Assembly (NCBI RefSeq): GCF_016909175.1
Contig: NZ_JAFBFI010000009.1
Coordinates: 62,001-126,000, forward strand
Reading direction: 5' to 3'
DNA: 64,000 nucleotides
Source: Peribacillus deserti
Lineage (GTDB): Bacteria > Bacillota > Bacilli > Bacillales > DSM-1321
Position 1 is the stretch's first letter. Each line of letters opens with the position of its first letter. Shown here piece after piece: positions 38,181 through 47,952 of this stretch. The notes under the pieces are model-generated. The model saw only the letters and a list, made by a program, of their open reading frames with translations, made no database searches and had not been told where the DNA came from. The position numbers and the translations under genes are program-made.

Positions 38181-38290
38181 AAAGGCAGCCTTCCGACAAG
38201 CATAAGACGAGCAGGCCGTGGGAGGCGCCTTTCCCTCCCATGGACTGATTGGCTTATGACTCGAGGAAGGCAGTTCGCAGCTGGACAAAA
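38181..38290 (+). repeat. Structured repeat element, copy 2
   Basis: Outer stem CCTTCC (38189) with GGAAGG (38265), CATAAG/CTTATG, apical stem TGGGAGG with CCTCCCA, conserved GACGAGCAGGCCGTG, GATTGGCTTATG and 3' tail AGCTGGACAAAA. Confidence 0.8.
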
Positions 38291-38291
38291 C

Positions 38292-38359
38292 GAAAAGCAG
38301 AGAACGGTGCCTTTCTGAATAATATGTGATCAAAAGGTTAAGCTTTTGGCTTAGCTTTT
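38292..38359 (+). repeat. Direct repeat P3
   Basis: Second full copy of P1, including a terminator-like AAAAGGTTAAGC/GCTTAGCTTTT hairpin. P1 to P2 is 199 bp and P2 to P3 is 205 bp, so the block is a decayed tandem duplication of a unit of about 200 bp. Confidence 0.75.
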
Positions 38360-38386
38360 CAAACAATTTTTCTCTTTCTTATTAAA

Positions 38387-38417
38387 AAATCCACATTCCA
38401 TTACAGAATGTGGATTT
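38387..38417 (-). terminator. Terminator after murC
   Basis: AAATCCACATTC and GAATGTGGATTT form a 12-bp perfect stem just after the murC stop, with T-rich minus-strand tail. Confidence 0.9.
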
Positions 38418-38422
38418 CTTTT

Positions 38423-39727
38423 TTATTTAGGTAAAACTAGATCCTCATAGGCCACCTGGAATTTTTGAATGTCCCCTGCTCCCATAAACAAGATGACGGC
38501 ATTCTGGTGTTCCATCAGCGGTGCGGTATTTTCTTCATTAAGCAGCTCAGCACCAGGAATCTTTTCTCTTAAATCCTCAATGGATAATTTCCCCTGATTT
38601 TCACGGGCCGATCCAAAGATTTCACATAAATAAACTTTGTCAGCCAGATTCAGGCTGTCAGCAAAATCGGAAAGAAAGGTTTGAGTCCTTGTGAAGGTAT
38701 GCGGCTGAAAAACGGCCACAATTTCTTTATTAGGGTATTTCTTACGGGCTGAGTCAATTGTTGCAGTGATTTCCGTCGGATGGTGGGCATAATCATCAAT
38801 AATAATTTGATGGCCCAGCTCCTTTTCGGAAAACCGGCGTTTAACCCCTGTAAAAGTTTTAAGCTGCTGCTTCACAGCTTCCACTTCAATATCTTCGTAC
38901 TGGCACAAAGCAATGACGGCAAGAGCGTTTAGAACGTTGTGGTTTCCAAAGGTTGGAATGGAAAAGGACTCATAGTACGTATTCCTAACATATACTTCAA
39001 ATGACGTACCCTCGCCAGACGTAGAAACATTTCTTGCTTGGAAATCATTTTCCTCGCTGAAGCCGTAAAACAGGACAGGTACCTTAGCTTGAACACGCTG
39101 AAGCTGTTCATCATCGCCGCATGCGATAATCCCTTTTCCAACCTGTAAGGCCATATCCTGGAACGCTTGAAATACATCTTCTATGCTTGAGAAATAATCC
39201 GGATGGTCAAAATCAATGTTTGTCATGATCGCATAATCCGGATGATAAGATAGGAAATGACGGCGGTATTCGCATGCCTCAAATACAAAATATTGAGCAT
39301 TTTCATCACCCTTGCCTGTACCATCGCCAATTAAAAAGGATGTCGGCTTCGCGCCCCGCATAACATGGGCTAATAACCCTGTAGTGGACGTCTTTCCATG
39401 GGCTCCTGTAATTCCTACGCTTGTAAAGTTTTTCATGAAATCACCTAAAAAGCGGTGATACCTGATAACAGGGAGACCAAGCTCCATTGCACGCTGGATT
39501 TCCATGTGACTGTCTGGAAAAGCATTGCCTGCAATAATAGTCATTCCTGGTTCAATATTCTCCACATCGAATGGAAATATTTTAATTCCTGAACGTTCTA
39601 ATCCAGCCTGGGTAAAGAAGTGTTTTTCTATATCTGAACCTTGAACTGAATAGTTCATATCATGAAGGATCTGAGCCAGTGCGCTCATTCCAGATCCTTT
39701 AATTCCAACAAAATGATAAACAGTCAT
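38423..39727 (-). CDS. murC: UDP-N-acetylmuramate-alanine ligase MurC
   Basis: Adds L-alanine to UDP-MurNAc in the cytoplasmic phase of peptidoglycan synthesis. Start at the ATG 39727 ([21 protein letters not shown]), 8 nt after GGAGG; 434 aa. ATP-binding loop [17 protein letters not shown] near residue 108, DFDHPDYF near 177, and the Mur ligase C-terminal [10 protein letters not shown] near 335. Located upstream of the ytxGHJ/M29 region and downstream of sftA as in B. subtilis. Confidence 0.96.
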   Translation of the reverse strand: MTVYHFVGIKGSGMSALAQILHDMNYSVQGSDIEKHFFTQAGLERSGIKIFPFDVENIEPGMTIIAGNAFPDSHMEIQRAMELGLPVIRYHRFLGDFMKNFTSVGITGAHGKTSTTGLLAHVMRGAKPTSFLIGDGTGKGDENAQYFVFEACEYRRHFLSYHPDYAIMTNIDFDHPDYFSSIEDVFQAFQDMALQVGKGIIACGDDEQLQRVQAKVPVLFYGFSEENDFQARNVSTSGEGTSFEVYVRNTYYESFSIPTFGNHNVLNALAVIALCQYEDIEVEAVKQQLKTFTGVKRRFSEKELGHQIIIDDYAHHPTEITATIDSARKKYPNKEIVAVFQPHTFTRTQTFLSDFADSLNLADKVYLCEIFGSARENQGKLSIEDLREKIPGAELLNEENTAPLMEHQNAVILFMGAGDIQKFQVAYEDLVLPK

Positions 39728-40208
39728 AGAGAGAACCTCCAGCAATCGTCTACTGTATGACAGTAAAGGACGTGATCTTTTTTAGTCTGTAGATGTTAAT
39801 AGATTTTCTTGTTCGATAGGGACAATTAAATACAGCTTGTTAATTATAACATTTTAAAACTCTCTCATCCATGAATAGCATTATAACATAGTTTAAACTA
39901 AATGCCGCAGGGCATTGATTCCACTTTTTCACGTTGATATCGTTCATAAGCAGTGTGCCTTAGTCTGCGCTGGTACAAACCAGCTTTTTGCAGACTGGAT
40001 AAATAAGAATGCACAACTATAAATTTAAAAGGGTTTTAGATCATTATATACAAATGCTCCCACTGATGTTCTAAGGGCAAGCATTCGGGCCGTACAAGCT
40101 GATTTATGACCTCAGATGAAGGCATGTATGTAATTTCATGAAAGGGATCCCGATAAGACAAGCATCGTATTCTTTATACTATACTATTCTTTTTATATTT
40201 CACAGAAA
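39728..40208. other. Intergenic region murC-sftA with several hairpins
   Basis: No gene is visible. It contains a perfect 12-bp palindrome TAGTTTAAACTA (39890-39901), directly followed by an AATGCC/GGCATT hairpin (39902-39917), and a nested hairpin at 39962-39996 (AGTCTGC-GCTGGT-acaa-ACCAGC-ttttt-GCAGACT). The segment near 40085-40160 vaguely resembles the 3' half of the structured repeat element but does not fold like it. Confidence 0.55.
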
Positions 40209-40236
40209 GAATACCATGAACTAGGCCATGGTATTC
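40209..40236 (-). terminator. Terminator overlapping the end of sftA
   Basis: GAATACCATG and CATGGTATTC form a 10-bp stem on the minus strand; the first arm lies in the last codons of sftA and TTTCTG follows. Confidence 0.7.
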
Positions 40237-43200
40237 GCATTTATATATTCAAGTTCGTCTTCGGAAATTAATACTTCTCTTGGTTTACTGCCTCTTGCTT
40301 CAGAGATAATTCCTTTAACTTCCATCATCTCAATTAACCTGGCAGCTCTATTATAGCCTATATGAAATCTTCTCTGCAGACTGGATGCTGAGGCCATAGT
40401 CTGATTGACTACAAATTCACAGGCATCAAAAAACAATTCATCAGCATCCTCAACAATCTGCGTTTTCTTCATGAGTTCTTCCTGCTCAAATAGATACTGC
40501 GGCTCCTGCTGCATCTTGACATGCTCTACAACCTGGTCTATTTCGTCATCAGAGACAAAGGTCCCCTGAATCCTAACCGTTTTGGAAGAGCCATTTTCAG
40601 CAAACAGCATATCCCCGCGCCCGAGCAGTTTTTCTGCTCCCGCTGTGTCAATGATCGTTCTAGAATCAATCTGAGATGAAACAGAGAATGCAATTCTAGT
40701 TGGAATATTTGCCTTAATAAGTCCAGTAATAACATCCACTGACGGTCTCTGGGTCGCTAATATTAAGTGAATTCCGCATGCACGCGCTTTTTGTGCAATC
40801 CGGCAGATCGCTTCTTCCACTTCTCCTGGGGCTACCATCATTAAATCAGCCAGCTCATCAATAATAATGAGAATTAAAGGAAGTTTTTGAGAAAATTGAC
40901 CGGCCTGCTCGGCTTTTTGATTAAAGCGGTTAATATCCCTGACACCGGTATGAGCAAACACCTCATATCTGCGTTCCATTTCCTCTACAGCCCATTTTAG
41001 AGCAGCGGTAGCTGCTTTAACATCCGTAATTACCGGGCTTACAAGATGAGGAATATGGTTATACGGAGCAAGCTCGACCATTTTAGGGTCAATTAATAAT
41101 AATTTAAGCTCATGTGGCGCGGCCTTATATAATAGACTGACTAGCATAGTATTGATGCATACACTTTTTCCTGAACCAGTAGCTCCTGCAATTAACCCGT
41201 GAGGCATTTTTCTAAGATCCGTTACAATAGGTTCCCCTGAAATATCTAAGCCTAATGCTACAGATAGAGGTGAGCTCTCTTCTCTGAAAGCATCGCTCTC
41301 AAGAACTTCTCTAAGAAAAACAGGCTTGCTTTTTCTGTTAGGAATTTCAATTCCAATTGTATGCTTGCCTGGTATCGGCGCTTCCATCCTTATATCCCTC
41401 GCGGCAAGACTAAGCTTTATGTCGTCTGCCAAATTGGTTACCTTATTTACTTTTACCCCTGGCTCCGGCTGTACCTCAAATCTTGTCACAGAAGGTCCTT
41501 GTGCCACATTTACTACCTTGGCTCTTACATTAAAATTTAATAGAGTTTCATTTAAAATTTCGGATTGCTCCAAAAGCCATTCCCGGTCATCTTCAACAAA
41601 AGCTGCAGGAGTCAGGTGATCTATGGACGGAAATGTATACTTCCCCGCCATATGGGACAGGTCTTCTCCCTCGTTCGTAAACTCCATACTGGATTCTTTT
41701 ACAGTTCTATGCTCCATTTTCGCCTTGATCGGAAGCACAGTGCTCTTCTGGCTGTTGTTTGCTTTGGCAGGAGTATATTTATTCGGAAGCTTTTTCTTAT
41801 CCTGCTTGAGCATCACTACATTAAAGGGTATTGTTTTCCTTTTCTTTTCGGGTTCAGGTTCATTTAACACCGCTGTCTGCTTATCTTCCTGTTCGCTGCT
41901 GCTCAAAGGTTCCGCATATACTTCTTCGACAGGAAGCTCAGGTTCGCTTTCTGCGCTCTGATACAGCTGGACAGTTTCTTCCTCTTCAATCGGGCTGTGC
42001 TGAATAGGTTCTGTTGTCTGATCCTCATATACTTCTTCGTAAGTTTCAGGGTCGCTTTCTGCGCTCTGATACAGCTGGACAGCTTCTTCCTCTTCAATCG
42101 GGCTGTGCTGAATAGGTTCTGCTGTCTGTTCCTTATATACTTCTTCGTAAGTCTTAGGTGTGATTTCTGCGCTCTGGTACACCTGGACAGTTTCTTCCTC
42201 TTCAATCGGGCTGTGCTGAATAGGTGTTGCTGTCTGTTCCTCATATACTTCTTCGTAAGTCTCAGGTTCGCTTTCTGCGCTCTGATACAGCTGGACAGCT
42301 TCTTCCTCTTCAATCGTGCTGTGCTGAATAGGTTCTGCCTCATCCTTCAGCTGCTGCTCGGCTCTATCCAGGTATTCACTGTTTAATTTCCCATCTGTCT
42401 GCAGGTCAGCACTTTCAATTCCAGAAGAATGATGTACGGGCCTGACTAAGTAATGATGACCGCTTTCCAGCTGTATTTCACTGCCTTTTTCATCTGCCTC
42501 ATTTTGAGGAGTATTTGAAAATACTTCTTCCTTTTCGAACGAATGACGTGGTTCCGTGTATTTCTGAGATTCATAGATTAATCCGGGAATAGGAGCAGCC
42601 TCATTATGTCCAGTTAATGGAGCAATGTTATCCAATAAATCAGCGGACAATTGATCTTCATATACAGGTACGGACGGTACATCGGCTCTTCCCTCTTTCG
42701 GAGGCCTCTGTTTAAAGCCGTAAATTGGCGATGGTATCTCCGTTGGTCTAAAAGGGCGTTTCTTGGGTTCAATTTTGGCAGAAGAATTTCCTCTATTCCC
42801 TGTTGTATAATCAGGCAGCGGCTTTTCTGCTCCGCGCGCTTTTTGTTTCTGTTTGGAGCTCCTCCGATCAGGCTCACGGATTCCAGATTTACGTTTTGTA
42901 CGAGCTTCCTCATCAGAAATAACAGGAAAGCGGAATTGTCCTTTCGGATATTGATACGAAATCTTCGCATCCACATCCCGCTTTTGCCGAGATGCCTCAC
43001 CGATTATTGGCACGATTGGTTTATAATTCTTATGTTCTTTTGGTACATATTCTTCAATAATCGGTTCAGGCATGGCAGGCTTTTTCTTGCCGCCAGGTGA
43101 ACCGGATTCTATGATCTTTGCTTTTGCTTGTTCAATTTTACGCTGCAGTTCTTCAGCTTCCATGGAATCATCTACAATGATTTCCTCAACCTCAATAATC

Positions 43201-43250
43201 TCCTCTTCATGATGGAAGATATTTGATAGCTTTTTCATTAGCCATTTCAA
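40221..43250 (-). CDS. sftA: DNA translocase SftA (FtsK/SpoIIIE family)
   Basis: Soluble septum-associated DNA pump that moves chromosome ends away from the closing septum. 1009 aa from the TTG at 43250 (AAAGAG 8 nt upstream). The first 510 residues are acidic, disordered linker with a four-fold 36-residue repeat (about residues 300-445), and no transmembrane helices, which distinguishes SftA from SpoIIIE. The motor has Walker A GATGSGKSVCINT near residue 690, Walker B LILIIIDELADLMM, and the C-terminal gamma winged helix (SSLQRRFHIGYNRAARLIEMMEVKGII). B. subtilis SftA is about 950 aa. Confidence 0.95.
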   Translation of the reverse strand: MKWLMKKLSNIFHHEEEIIEVEEIIVDDSMEAEELQRKIEQAKAKIIESGSPGGKKKPAMPEPIIEEYVPKEHKNYKPIVPIIGEASRQKRDVDAKISYQYPKGQFRFPVISDEEARTKRKSGIREPDRRSSKQKQKARGAEKPLPDYTTGNRGNSSAKIEPKKRPFRPTEIPSPIYGFKQRPPKEGRADVPSVPVYEDQLSADLLDNIAPLTGHNEAAPIPGLIYESQKYTEPRHSFEKEEVFSNTPQNEADEKGSEIQLESGHHYLVRPVHHSSGIESADLQTDGKLNSEYLDRAEQQLKDEAEPIQHSTIEEEEAVQLYQSAESEPETYEEVYEEQTATPIQHSPIEEEETVQVYQSAEITPKTYEEVYKEQTAEPIQHSPIEEEEAVQLYQSAESDPETYEEVYEDQTTEPIQHSPIEEEETVQLYQSAESEPELPVEEVYAEPLSSSEQEDKQTAVLNEPEPEKKRKTIPFNVVMLKQDKKKLPNKYTPAKANNSQKSTVLPIKAKMEHRTVKESSMEFTNEGEDLSHMAGKYTFPSIDHLTPAAFVEDDREWLLEQSEILNETLLNFNVRAKVVNVAQGPSVTRFEVQPEPGVKVNKVTNLADDIKLSLAARDIRMEAPIPGKHTIGIEIPNRKSKPVFLREVLESDAFREESSPLSVALGLDISGEPIVTDLRKMPHGLIAGATGSGKSVCINTMLVSLLYKAAPHELKLLLIDPKMVELAPYNHIPHLVSPVITDVKAATAALKWAVEEMERRYEVFAHTGVRDINRFNQKAEQAGQFSQKLPLILIIIDELADLMMVAPGEVEEAICRIAQKARACGIHLILATQRPSVDVITGLIKANIPTRIAFSVSSQIDSRTIIDTAGAEKLLGRGDMLFAENGSSKTVRIQGTFVSDDEIDQVVEHVKMQQEPQYLFEQEELMKKTQIVEDADELFFDACEFVVNQTMASASSLQRRFHIGYNRAARLIEMMEVKGIISEARGSKPREVLISEDELEYINANTMA
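41925..42345 (-). repeat. 108-bp tandem repeat inside sftA (about four copies)
   Basis: Encodes four copies of a 36-residue unit with the pattern PIQHSPIEEEE-VQLYQSAE-PETYEEVYEEQT. The marker CAATCGGGCTGTGC recurs at exactly 108-bp steps (about 41987, 42095, 42203, 42311). DNA identity between copies is high, indicating recent expansion or homogenisation. Confidence 0.9.
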
Positions 43251-43662
43251 TGAAATCACTCTTTCTATTTATGTCTTAGTCAGATTAGTTTAATGTTCTG
43301 TGTTTTTGGCATAAGTACATCCAGCCCGGTATGTATGATATCTTCCTATTAACAAGGAAAAGAAAAAGACACTGTCAAATATTTGCGTTTTGTATGCTTT
43401 TGTTCTAGTTTAACAGTATTTTAGAAAATTTCGAGTAAAATAATAAGATTAGTTAAATGTATATAAAGAATGGGTTTATCTGGATTATCACAGTGCTTCC
43501 AACCTCTTTTTTAACCCGCCGAAAACATTTTCCCTTTCCCGCTGAACCTTAAACTAAGCTTAAAGGCTCGATTTATTTCTAAAATATGCCTACTCTGCAT
43601 ATTTCGGCAGGTAACGAGAAATTGTTAATTTCAGCAAAGGTGTATCTTTTTGCGAAAAAATA
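43251..43662. other. Intergenic region where ytpR would be expected
   Basis: About 410 bp between sftA and ytpQ, both minus. B. subtilis carries ytpR (tRNA-binding-domain protein) here; I see no ORF or remnant resembling it. No repeat array is present. Confidence 0.5.
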
Positions 43663-43685
43663 AAAAACCGCTGCAGGCGGTTTTT
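43663..43685 (-). terminator. Terminator after ytpQ
   Basis: AAAAACCGC and GCGGTTTTT with a 5-nt loop, directly after the ytpQ stop codon. Confidence 0.85.
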
Positions 43686-43686
43686 A

Positions 43687-44505
43687 TCATTTGTTCGTAT
43701 TATTTTCTTGAGGCTGGTTTTTTCCAAGGATAAAAATAGGTTCTAATTCACCATCTTCATATAAGAAAGATAGCGCAGTTATAGGAACATGTCCACTTGC
43801 AAAAAAACTCATAGCCATCTGCGCCAGTATATCGTACCCAGTTTGGTTCCGGATGTCAGCAATTATAAGAACATCCTGATGAGGAACAGCCAGCGCCATC
43901 GTTCCGGAGATTTCGCTTTTAATTGCATCAAGCCACGATGAGTTCAGAATCCTGCTGGCATCATATCCATCATTTGTGTTCATAAAGTAAAATACATTTC
44001 CTGCAACCTGGTCTTCTTTTAGAGAAACAGACAGTGACCTGACATTAAAGCGGGCAATTTCTCTAATTCTTTCTTTTTCCCATCCTTCTTTGTGAATGAT
44101 TTGTTCATCAATCAGACGGTAGGTTTTTCCTAAATCCAGTGCGTAATAAATTCTAGTCTCTGCCGTATGACTGTCGAAGAGAAAGGGCACTCCTTCTTTT
44201 GACTCCTGTGGAAAGGAGGCAGAACGTATAACCGGCAGGATATTCTTCTCATTTCCTTGCAAGGAATGAGTTTCCCCCATCACCGATAACCCTTCATTCA
44301 CGTAATAAACAACTTCTTCAATTGCCTTTTCTTTACCTGTCTCCCAATTGGCGATAATTCCGGAAAGAGTGACCGTGATACCTTTTCCCGTTTTATCATT
44401 GATAATTCGAAGAGTATCCTTTTCCTTATCCCATTGGAAAGAGCGTTCAGGGTTTTGTAATTTTTCTATAAGGATGTTCTTCATTTTAACAGCTGTCATT
44501 TTCAC
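43687..44505 (-). CDS. ytpQ: DUF1444 protein YtpQ
   Basis: 272-residue soluble protein of the DUF1444 family (B. subtilis YtpQ). The N-terminal [19 protein letters not shown] and the C-terminal [31 protein letters not shown] are characteristic. GTG start with GGGAGG 9 nt upstream. Function unknown. It lies about 90 nt downstream of ytpP, likely the same transcript. Confidence 0.88.
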   Translation of the reverse strand: MKMTAVKMKNILIEKLQNPERSFQWDKEKDTLRIINDKTGKGITVTLSGIIANWETGKEKAIEEVVYYVNEGLSVMGETHSLQGNEKNILPVIRSASFPQESKEGVPFLFDSHTAETRIYYALDLGKTYRLIDEQIIHKEGWEKERIREIARFNVRSLSVSLKEDQVAGNVFYFMNTNDGYDASRILNSSWLDAIKSEISGTMALAVPHQDVLIIADIRNQTGYDILAQMAMSFFASGHVPITALSFLYEDGELEPIFILGKNQPQENNTNK

Positions 44506-44592
44506 CGCAATCTACCTCCCAGCCGGTGATTTTTAAAAGCCGCAACTTTCCCAAATAGCCAGCAGGCTTCAGGAAGGTGCGGGCTGATTTAC

Positions 44593-44904
44593 TTATAAAG
44601 CTTCAATGAATTTCTCAATCTCTTCCTGAGTTTTTCGGTCTTTGCTGACAAAACGTCCAAGCTCTTCGCCATTTTGATAGGCAATAAAGCTCGGTATGCC
44701 ATAAACATCGTTTTCAGCACAAATATCTATAAATTGATCTCTATCTACATATGTAAACGTAAAGTCTTTATATTTTTCTTCCACTTCAGGCATAAATGGT
44801 TCAATAAACCTACAATCCGGGCACCAGTCTGCTGAAAATAAAAATACTGATTTCCCCGTATTCTTTAACTCCTGAAATTGTTCAGCTGATTCAAGTTTTT
44901 TCAT
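44593..44904 (-). CDS. ytpP: Thioredoxin-like protein YtpP
   Basis: 103-residue thioredoxin-fold oxidoreductase. The redox motif is WCPDC ([14 protein letters not shown], near residue 27), with cis-proline in [18 protein letters not shown] near 70. Probably reduces disulfides in the cytoplasm; proteins of this type have been linked to low-molecular-weight thiol systems. GAAGGAG precedes the ATG. First gene of a likely ytpP-ytpQ unit. Confidence 0.93.
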   Translation of the reverse strand: MKKLESAEQFQELKNTGKSVFLFSADWCPDCRFIEPFMPEVEEKYKDFTFTYVDRDQFIDICAENDVYGIPSFIAYQNGEELGRFVSKDRKTQEEIEKFIEAL

Positions 44905-45115
44905 GATAAAAACTCCTTCATTTTTCTGTATTCTGCCGATTATTTATATATAGCCTGATAATATCAAACATTAATCAGATAGACTATTAAAAAGTATCGG
45001 TTCACAAGCATATGCGTGTATTGAAGAATTATGTTGTTAATTGTCAAAAAATAAATTAAATTTAAACAAATAGGAAAATTAATCCATAGTGCATGTAAAA
45101 AGGCAGGGGGAAGCA

Positions 45116-47230
45116 ATGAAAACCATTAGAGCAAAAGTTCGATTTATCCTTATCATTTCGCTAACCGGATCCATTTTGTTAAGCATATTCAACATTATCT
45201 CCAATAGCATTCAAAACAACGCAAAAAAAGAGCAAATCCTGCTATATGATGCAGTAGGGGCAAGCAAGGATATTAAATATAATATGGCTGTGACCAGAAA
45301 GTTTGAACAGCAATATCTTCGTGAACCGATGCAAGTGACAGCTGATATAGCTATACGAAATAATTCTCAAATCAGAACTAAATCAAAAGAATTGGCCAAA
45401 AAATATAAAGACTATCCAGAACTATCAGTACAATTTAAGAAAATTGAAGAAAGTGCCTCCAGTTATAGAGAACAATACATAACTCTCATAAAAATGTATC
45501 AGGAAATTGGATATAATCAGAATCAGGGTTTAAAGGGAGAAATCGCCGAGGCAGAGAATGCGATTCTTGCTTATTTTGCAAAAAATAAGGATGGACAGCT
45601 ATCCAATCAGTTTGCAGAGATTACGATGTATGAAAAACAATATCTTGCCACTAAAGATGAAGATCTATATAAGCAATTTTTACTGCTTTCCAGTTCATTC
45701 GAACAAAATGTCTCCGAATCTAAATTAAATCAAGACCAAAAAAAGTCCCTGCTGGCTTTATTTGATACATTCCATAATTCAACAAAAATCATGGTTGCCA
45801 ACTATTACATTACAGATGACTATATTGAATCCTTTGATAAAGCTGGCACCGCTATTGAGAAAGCAGCACTAGAAGTAGACCAAAAAGTGGGAGAAGCCCA
45901 GCAAGAATTAACTAAAAGCCTCAACAATCAATCCCGATTTATGTTTATTAGTTCGATGCTTATTAGCTTTCTACTTGTTGCTGTGCTGCTGAGCATTGGC
46001 ATATTCCTCATTAGAGCCATCAGTGCCTCTATTGCGTCCCTGAAAAGCGGCGCTGAGAAAATCGGTTCAGGTGATTTGACCCACCGTGTTAAAAAAGTCA
46101 CAAATGATGAAATGGGCGAATTAGCTCATACCTTTAACCAGATGGCGGAAAAGGTCCTGATTTCTTTGACTGATGTCATGCATTCTGCAGACAAGCTAAA
46201 CTCTTCCTCGCAAAATCTCGCTGCCATTTCGGAAGAAACTTCTGCACAGTCGAACGAAGTGAACCAGGCCATCAGACAGGTTGCTATAGGAGCCTCCAGC
46301 CAAACAACACAGCTGGAGGAAAGTAATACAATCATTAAAAATGTCACTGTATCCATTAATGAATCTGAAAAACTAACGCATGATATTGCACTCGAAGCGA
46401 AGAGAACAGAATTGGAAGGACAGTCAGGGCTGGATGTAATCCAAAGCCTTCAGTTAACTTCAGATCAATTTCTTGAGCTGGCCAACCACCTTACCCTGCA
46501 GATCCAAAATGCTTCAAAGCAGTCGCAGGAAATTTCAAGTATTGTAGGAACCATTCAAGAAATTGCGGAAAATACGAATCTGCTTGCTTTAAATGCTGCT
46601 ATAGAATCTGCAAGAGCAGGAGAAGCTGGCCGCAGCTTTGCGGTAGTTGCCAGTGAGGTAAGGAAGCTTGCGGAGCGCTCAAAATCTGAGGCGCAAAACA
46701 TCCAAAAGGTAATTAAGAATATGAATGGGCAAATGGCCAAGCTCATGTATGAAGCAGAGAAATTTAACGAATATAAAGAAAAACAAAGCACTTCCGTTGA
46801 CCTGACTAAAAATGCGTTTGGAAACATTGTGCAGAACGTTTCCAGTATCAATACGAAGATCTCCGCGGTCCAGCAGTCTATTACAGGTATCCAAAGCTCA
46901 AATAATATACTTTCGGAACAAATGGAAACTGTATATGAAATCTCGGAACAATCTGCTGCAGCCTCGGAAGAAGTCAGCGCTTCAAGTGAAACTCAATTGC
47001 TTGCAATCTCTCAAGTCAATGAAGCTGCTTCAGCCTTAAGCAACATAGCATCCGGCCTCCAGGCTATAGTTTCTCAGTTCCAGCTCGAAGGAATTGATTT
47101 AAACCAGGATAAGATCACACCTTCAGAAAAAGGAACAGACAGAAAAAGAGAATATAACATTTTTAGCAAAGTGAAATTAAAAAAACTGGTAAAGAAAATT
47201 CCGTCCTTGTCAAAAAGGAAAAAATCATAA
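45116..47230 (+). CDS. Methyl-accepting chemotaxis protein
   Basis: 704-residue membrane chemoreceptor. The ATG at 45116 follows AGGGGGAAGCA. TM1 (about residues 12-32), an all-helical periplasmic-side domain of about 250 residues, TM2 (about 283-306), a HAMP domain (SGDLTHRVKKVTNDEMGELAHTFNQM), then the cytoplasmic helical rod with the signalling tip EIAENTNLLALNAAIESARAGEAGRSFAVVASEVRKLAERS (in two conserved halves). The length of the sensor fits the helical bimodular type rather than a four-helix bundle or dCache. The C terminus is a basic KKLVKKIPSLSKRKKS tail with no CheR-tethering pentapeptide. Ligand unknown. Not part of the B. subtilis order here. Confidence 0.94.
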   Translation: MKTIRAKVRFILIISLTGSILLSIFNIISNSIQNNAKKEQILLYDAVGASKDIKYNMAVTRKFEQQYLREPMQVTADIAIRNNSQIRTKSKELAKKYKDYPELSVQFKKIEESASSYREQYITLIKMYQEIGYNQNQGLKGEIAEAENAILAYFAKNKDGQLSNQFAEITMYEKQYLATKDEDLYKQFLLLSSSFEQNVSESKLNQDQKKSLLALFDTFHNSTKIMVANYYITDDYIESFDKAGTAIEKAALEVDQKVGEAQQELTKSLNNQSRFMFISSMLISFLLVAVLLSIGIFLIRAISASIASLKSGAEKIGSGDLTHRVKKVTNDEMGELAHTFNQMAEKVLISLTDVMHSADKLNSSSQNLAAISEETSAQSNEVNQAIRQVAIGASSQTTQLEESNTIIKNVTVSINESEKLTHDIALEAKRTELEGQSGLDVIQSLQLTSDQFLELANHLTLQIQNASKQSQEISSIVGTIQEIAENTNLLALNAAIESARAGEAGRSFAVVASEVRKLAERSKSEAQNIQKVIKNMNGQMAKLMYEAEKFNEYKEKQSTSVDLTKNAFGNIVQNVSSINTKISAVQQSITGIQSSNNILSEQMETVYEISEQSAAASEEVSASSETQLLAISQVNEAASALSNIASGLQAIVSQFQLEGIDLNQDKITPSEKGTDRKREYNIFSKVKLKKLVKKIPSLSKRKKS

Positions 47231-47246
47231 TAATTTTCTAAAGGAT

Positions 47247-47287
47247 AAAAAGGACAGCCCCAGCTGCTTATCGGGACTGTCCTTTTT
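47247..47287. terminator. Bidirectional terminator after the chemoreceptor gene
   Basis: AAAAAGGACAG with CTGTCCTTTTT, extended by CCC/GGG, between convergent genes. Confidence 0.88.
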
Positions 47288-47379
47288 TTGAATCCATTTT
47301 TATCTTATGTAAACACTGTACTCTTCTAGATCATTGAGCTTCATCTTATATGTTTTAGCGTCCTTATAAAAAGTAATCC

Positions 47380-47907
47380 TTATCTACGCACCTGGCTGTA
47401 TTCCCATTGTCCGATCAGCATTTTCACCACATGCACAAACATTTCAGATCTGACAATTCGTTCATTAGTGAATACGCCAATCGCTCCTTCTTCTTTTCGG
47501 ATATTATTTTTCTTCGTGTAATTCTCCATAATGGGGCCCAATTCTTCACCAGCAAGCAGCCTATCTGCCACTGCCGCAGGCAGAGGAATCCGTGCTCCTC
47601 CCGCAATGAATGTGTCTCCTTCTTTTGTTACAAGAGCACCCCAATTACATACAAAAACTCCACGGTCTGTCTCGACTACCCCGCCTTCTAAGCCGATACC
47701 AATATCAGCGTTCTCATGCTCCAGGCTAAATGCAGCCCTATTGATTGCACCGCTTATCGTTTCTTCGTCAGAAAAAGGCTGTTCAGCAACTCCTGATTCT
47801 GCATTCAGAGCCGTCAGGCTGATCAAGCGGCTATCGATCACATCTTCCACCGCTTTTACCTTTGCAGAATTTTCACTCCCTATTGCAGCTTTAATCAAAA
47901 CACTCAT
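47380..47907 (-). CDS. Inosine/xanthosine triphosphatase, YjjX (DUF84) family
   Basis: House-cleaning NTPase that hydrolyses non-canonical purine NTPs. 175 aa with the family start KAAIGSENSAKVKAVEDVI, the conserved SGVAEQPFSDEETISGAINRA segment near residue 40, and the substrate/metal loop DIGIGLEGGVVE near 70. Smaller than E. coli YjjX by only a few residues. Lies between the chemoreceptor terminator and ytoP, 45 nt after ytoP's stop, so probably cotranscribed with ytoP. Confidence 0.88.
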   Translation of the reverse strand: MSVLIKAAIGSENSAKVKAVEDVIDSRLISLTALNAESGVAEQPFSDEETISGAINRAAFSLEHENADIGIGLEGGVVETDRGVFVCNWGALVTKEGDTFIAGGARIPLPAAVADRLLAGEELGPIMENYTKKNNIRKEEGAIGVFTNERIVRSEMFVHVVKMLIGQWEYSQVRR

Positions 47908-47952
47908 CCTTTTAAATTAATGTATGGTAAGGGAGCCGTCCCAGGAAAATGG

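Noticed and set aside
40070-40170. Fourth copy of the structured repeat element
   Set aside because: Some similarity to the GATTGGCTTATGAC...GAAGGCAG part, but the 5' arm does not pair and the AGCTGGACA tail is missing.
41903-42343. 146-codon minus-strand frame with a repeated basic peptide
   Set aside because: Out-of-frame shadow of the sftA tandem repeats.
44918-44945. Sigma-D promoter for the chemoreceptor gene (GCCGATTA)
   Set aside because: The -10-like GCCGATTA is there but no TAAA lies 15 bp upstream and it is about 180 bp from the start codon.
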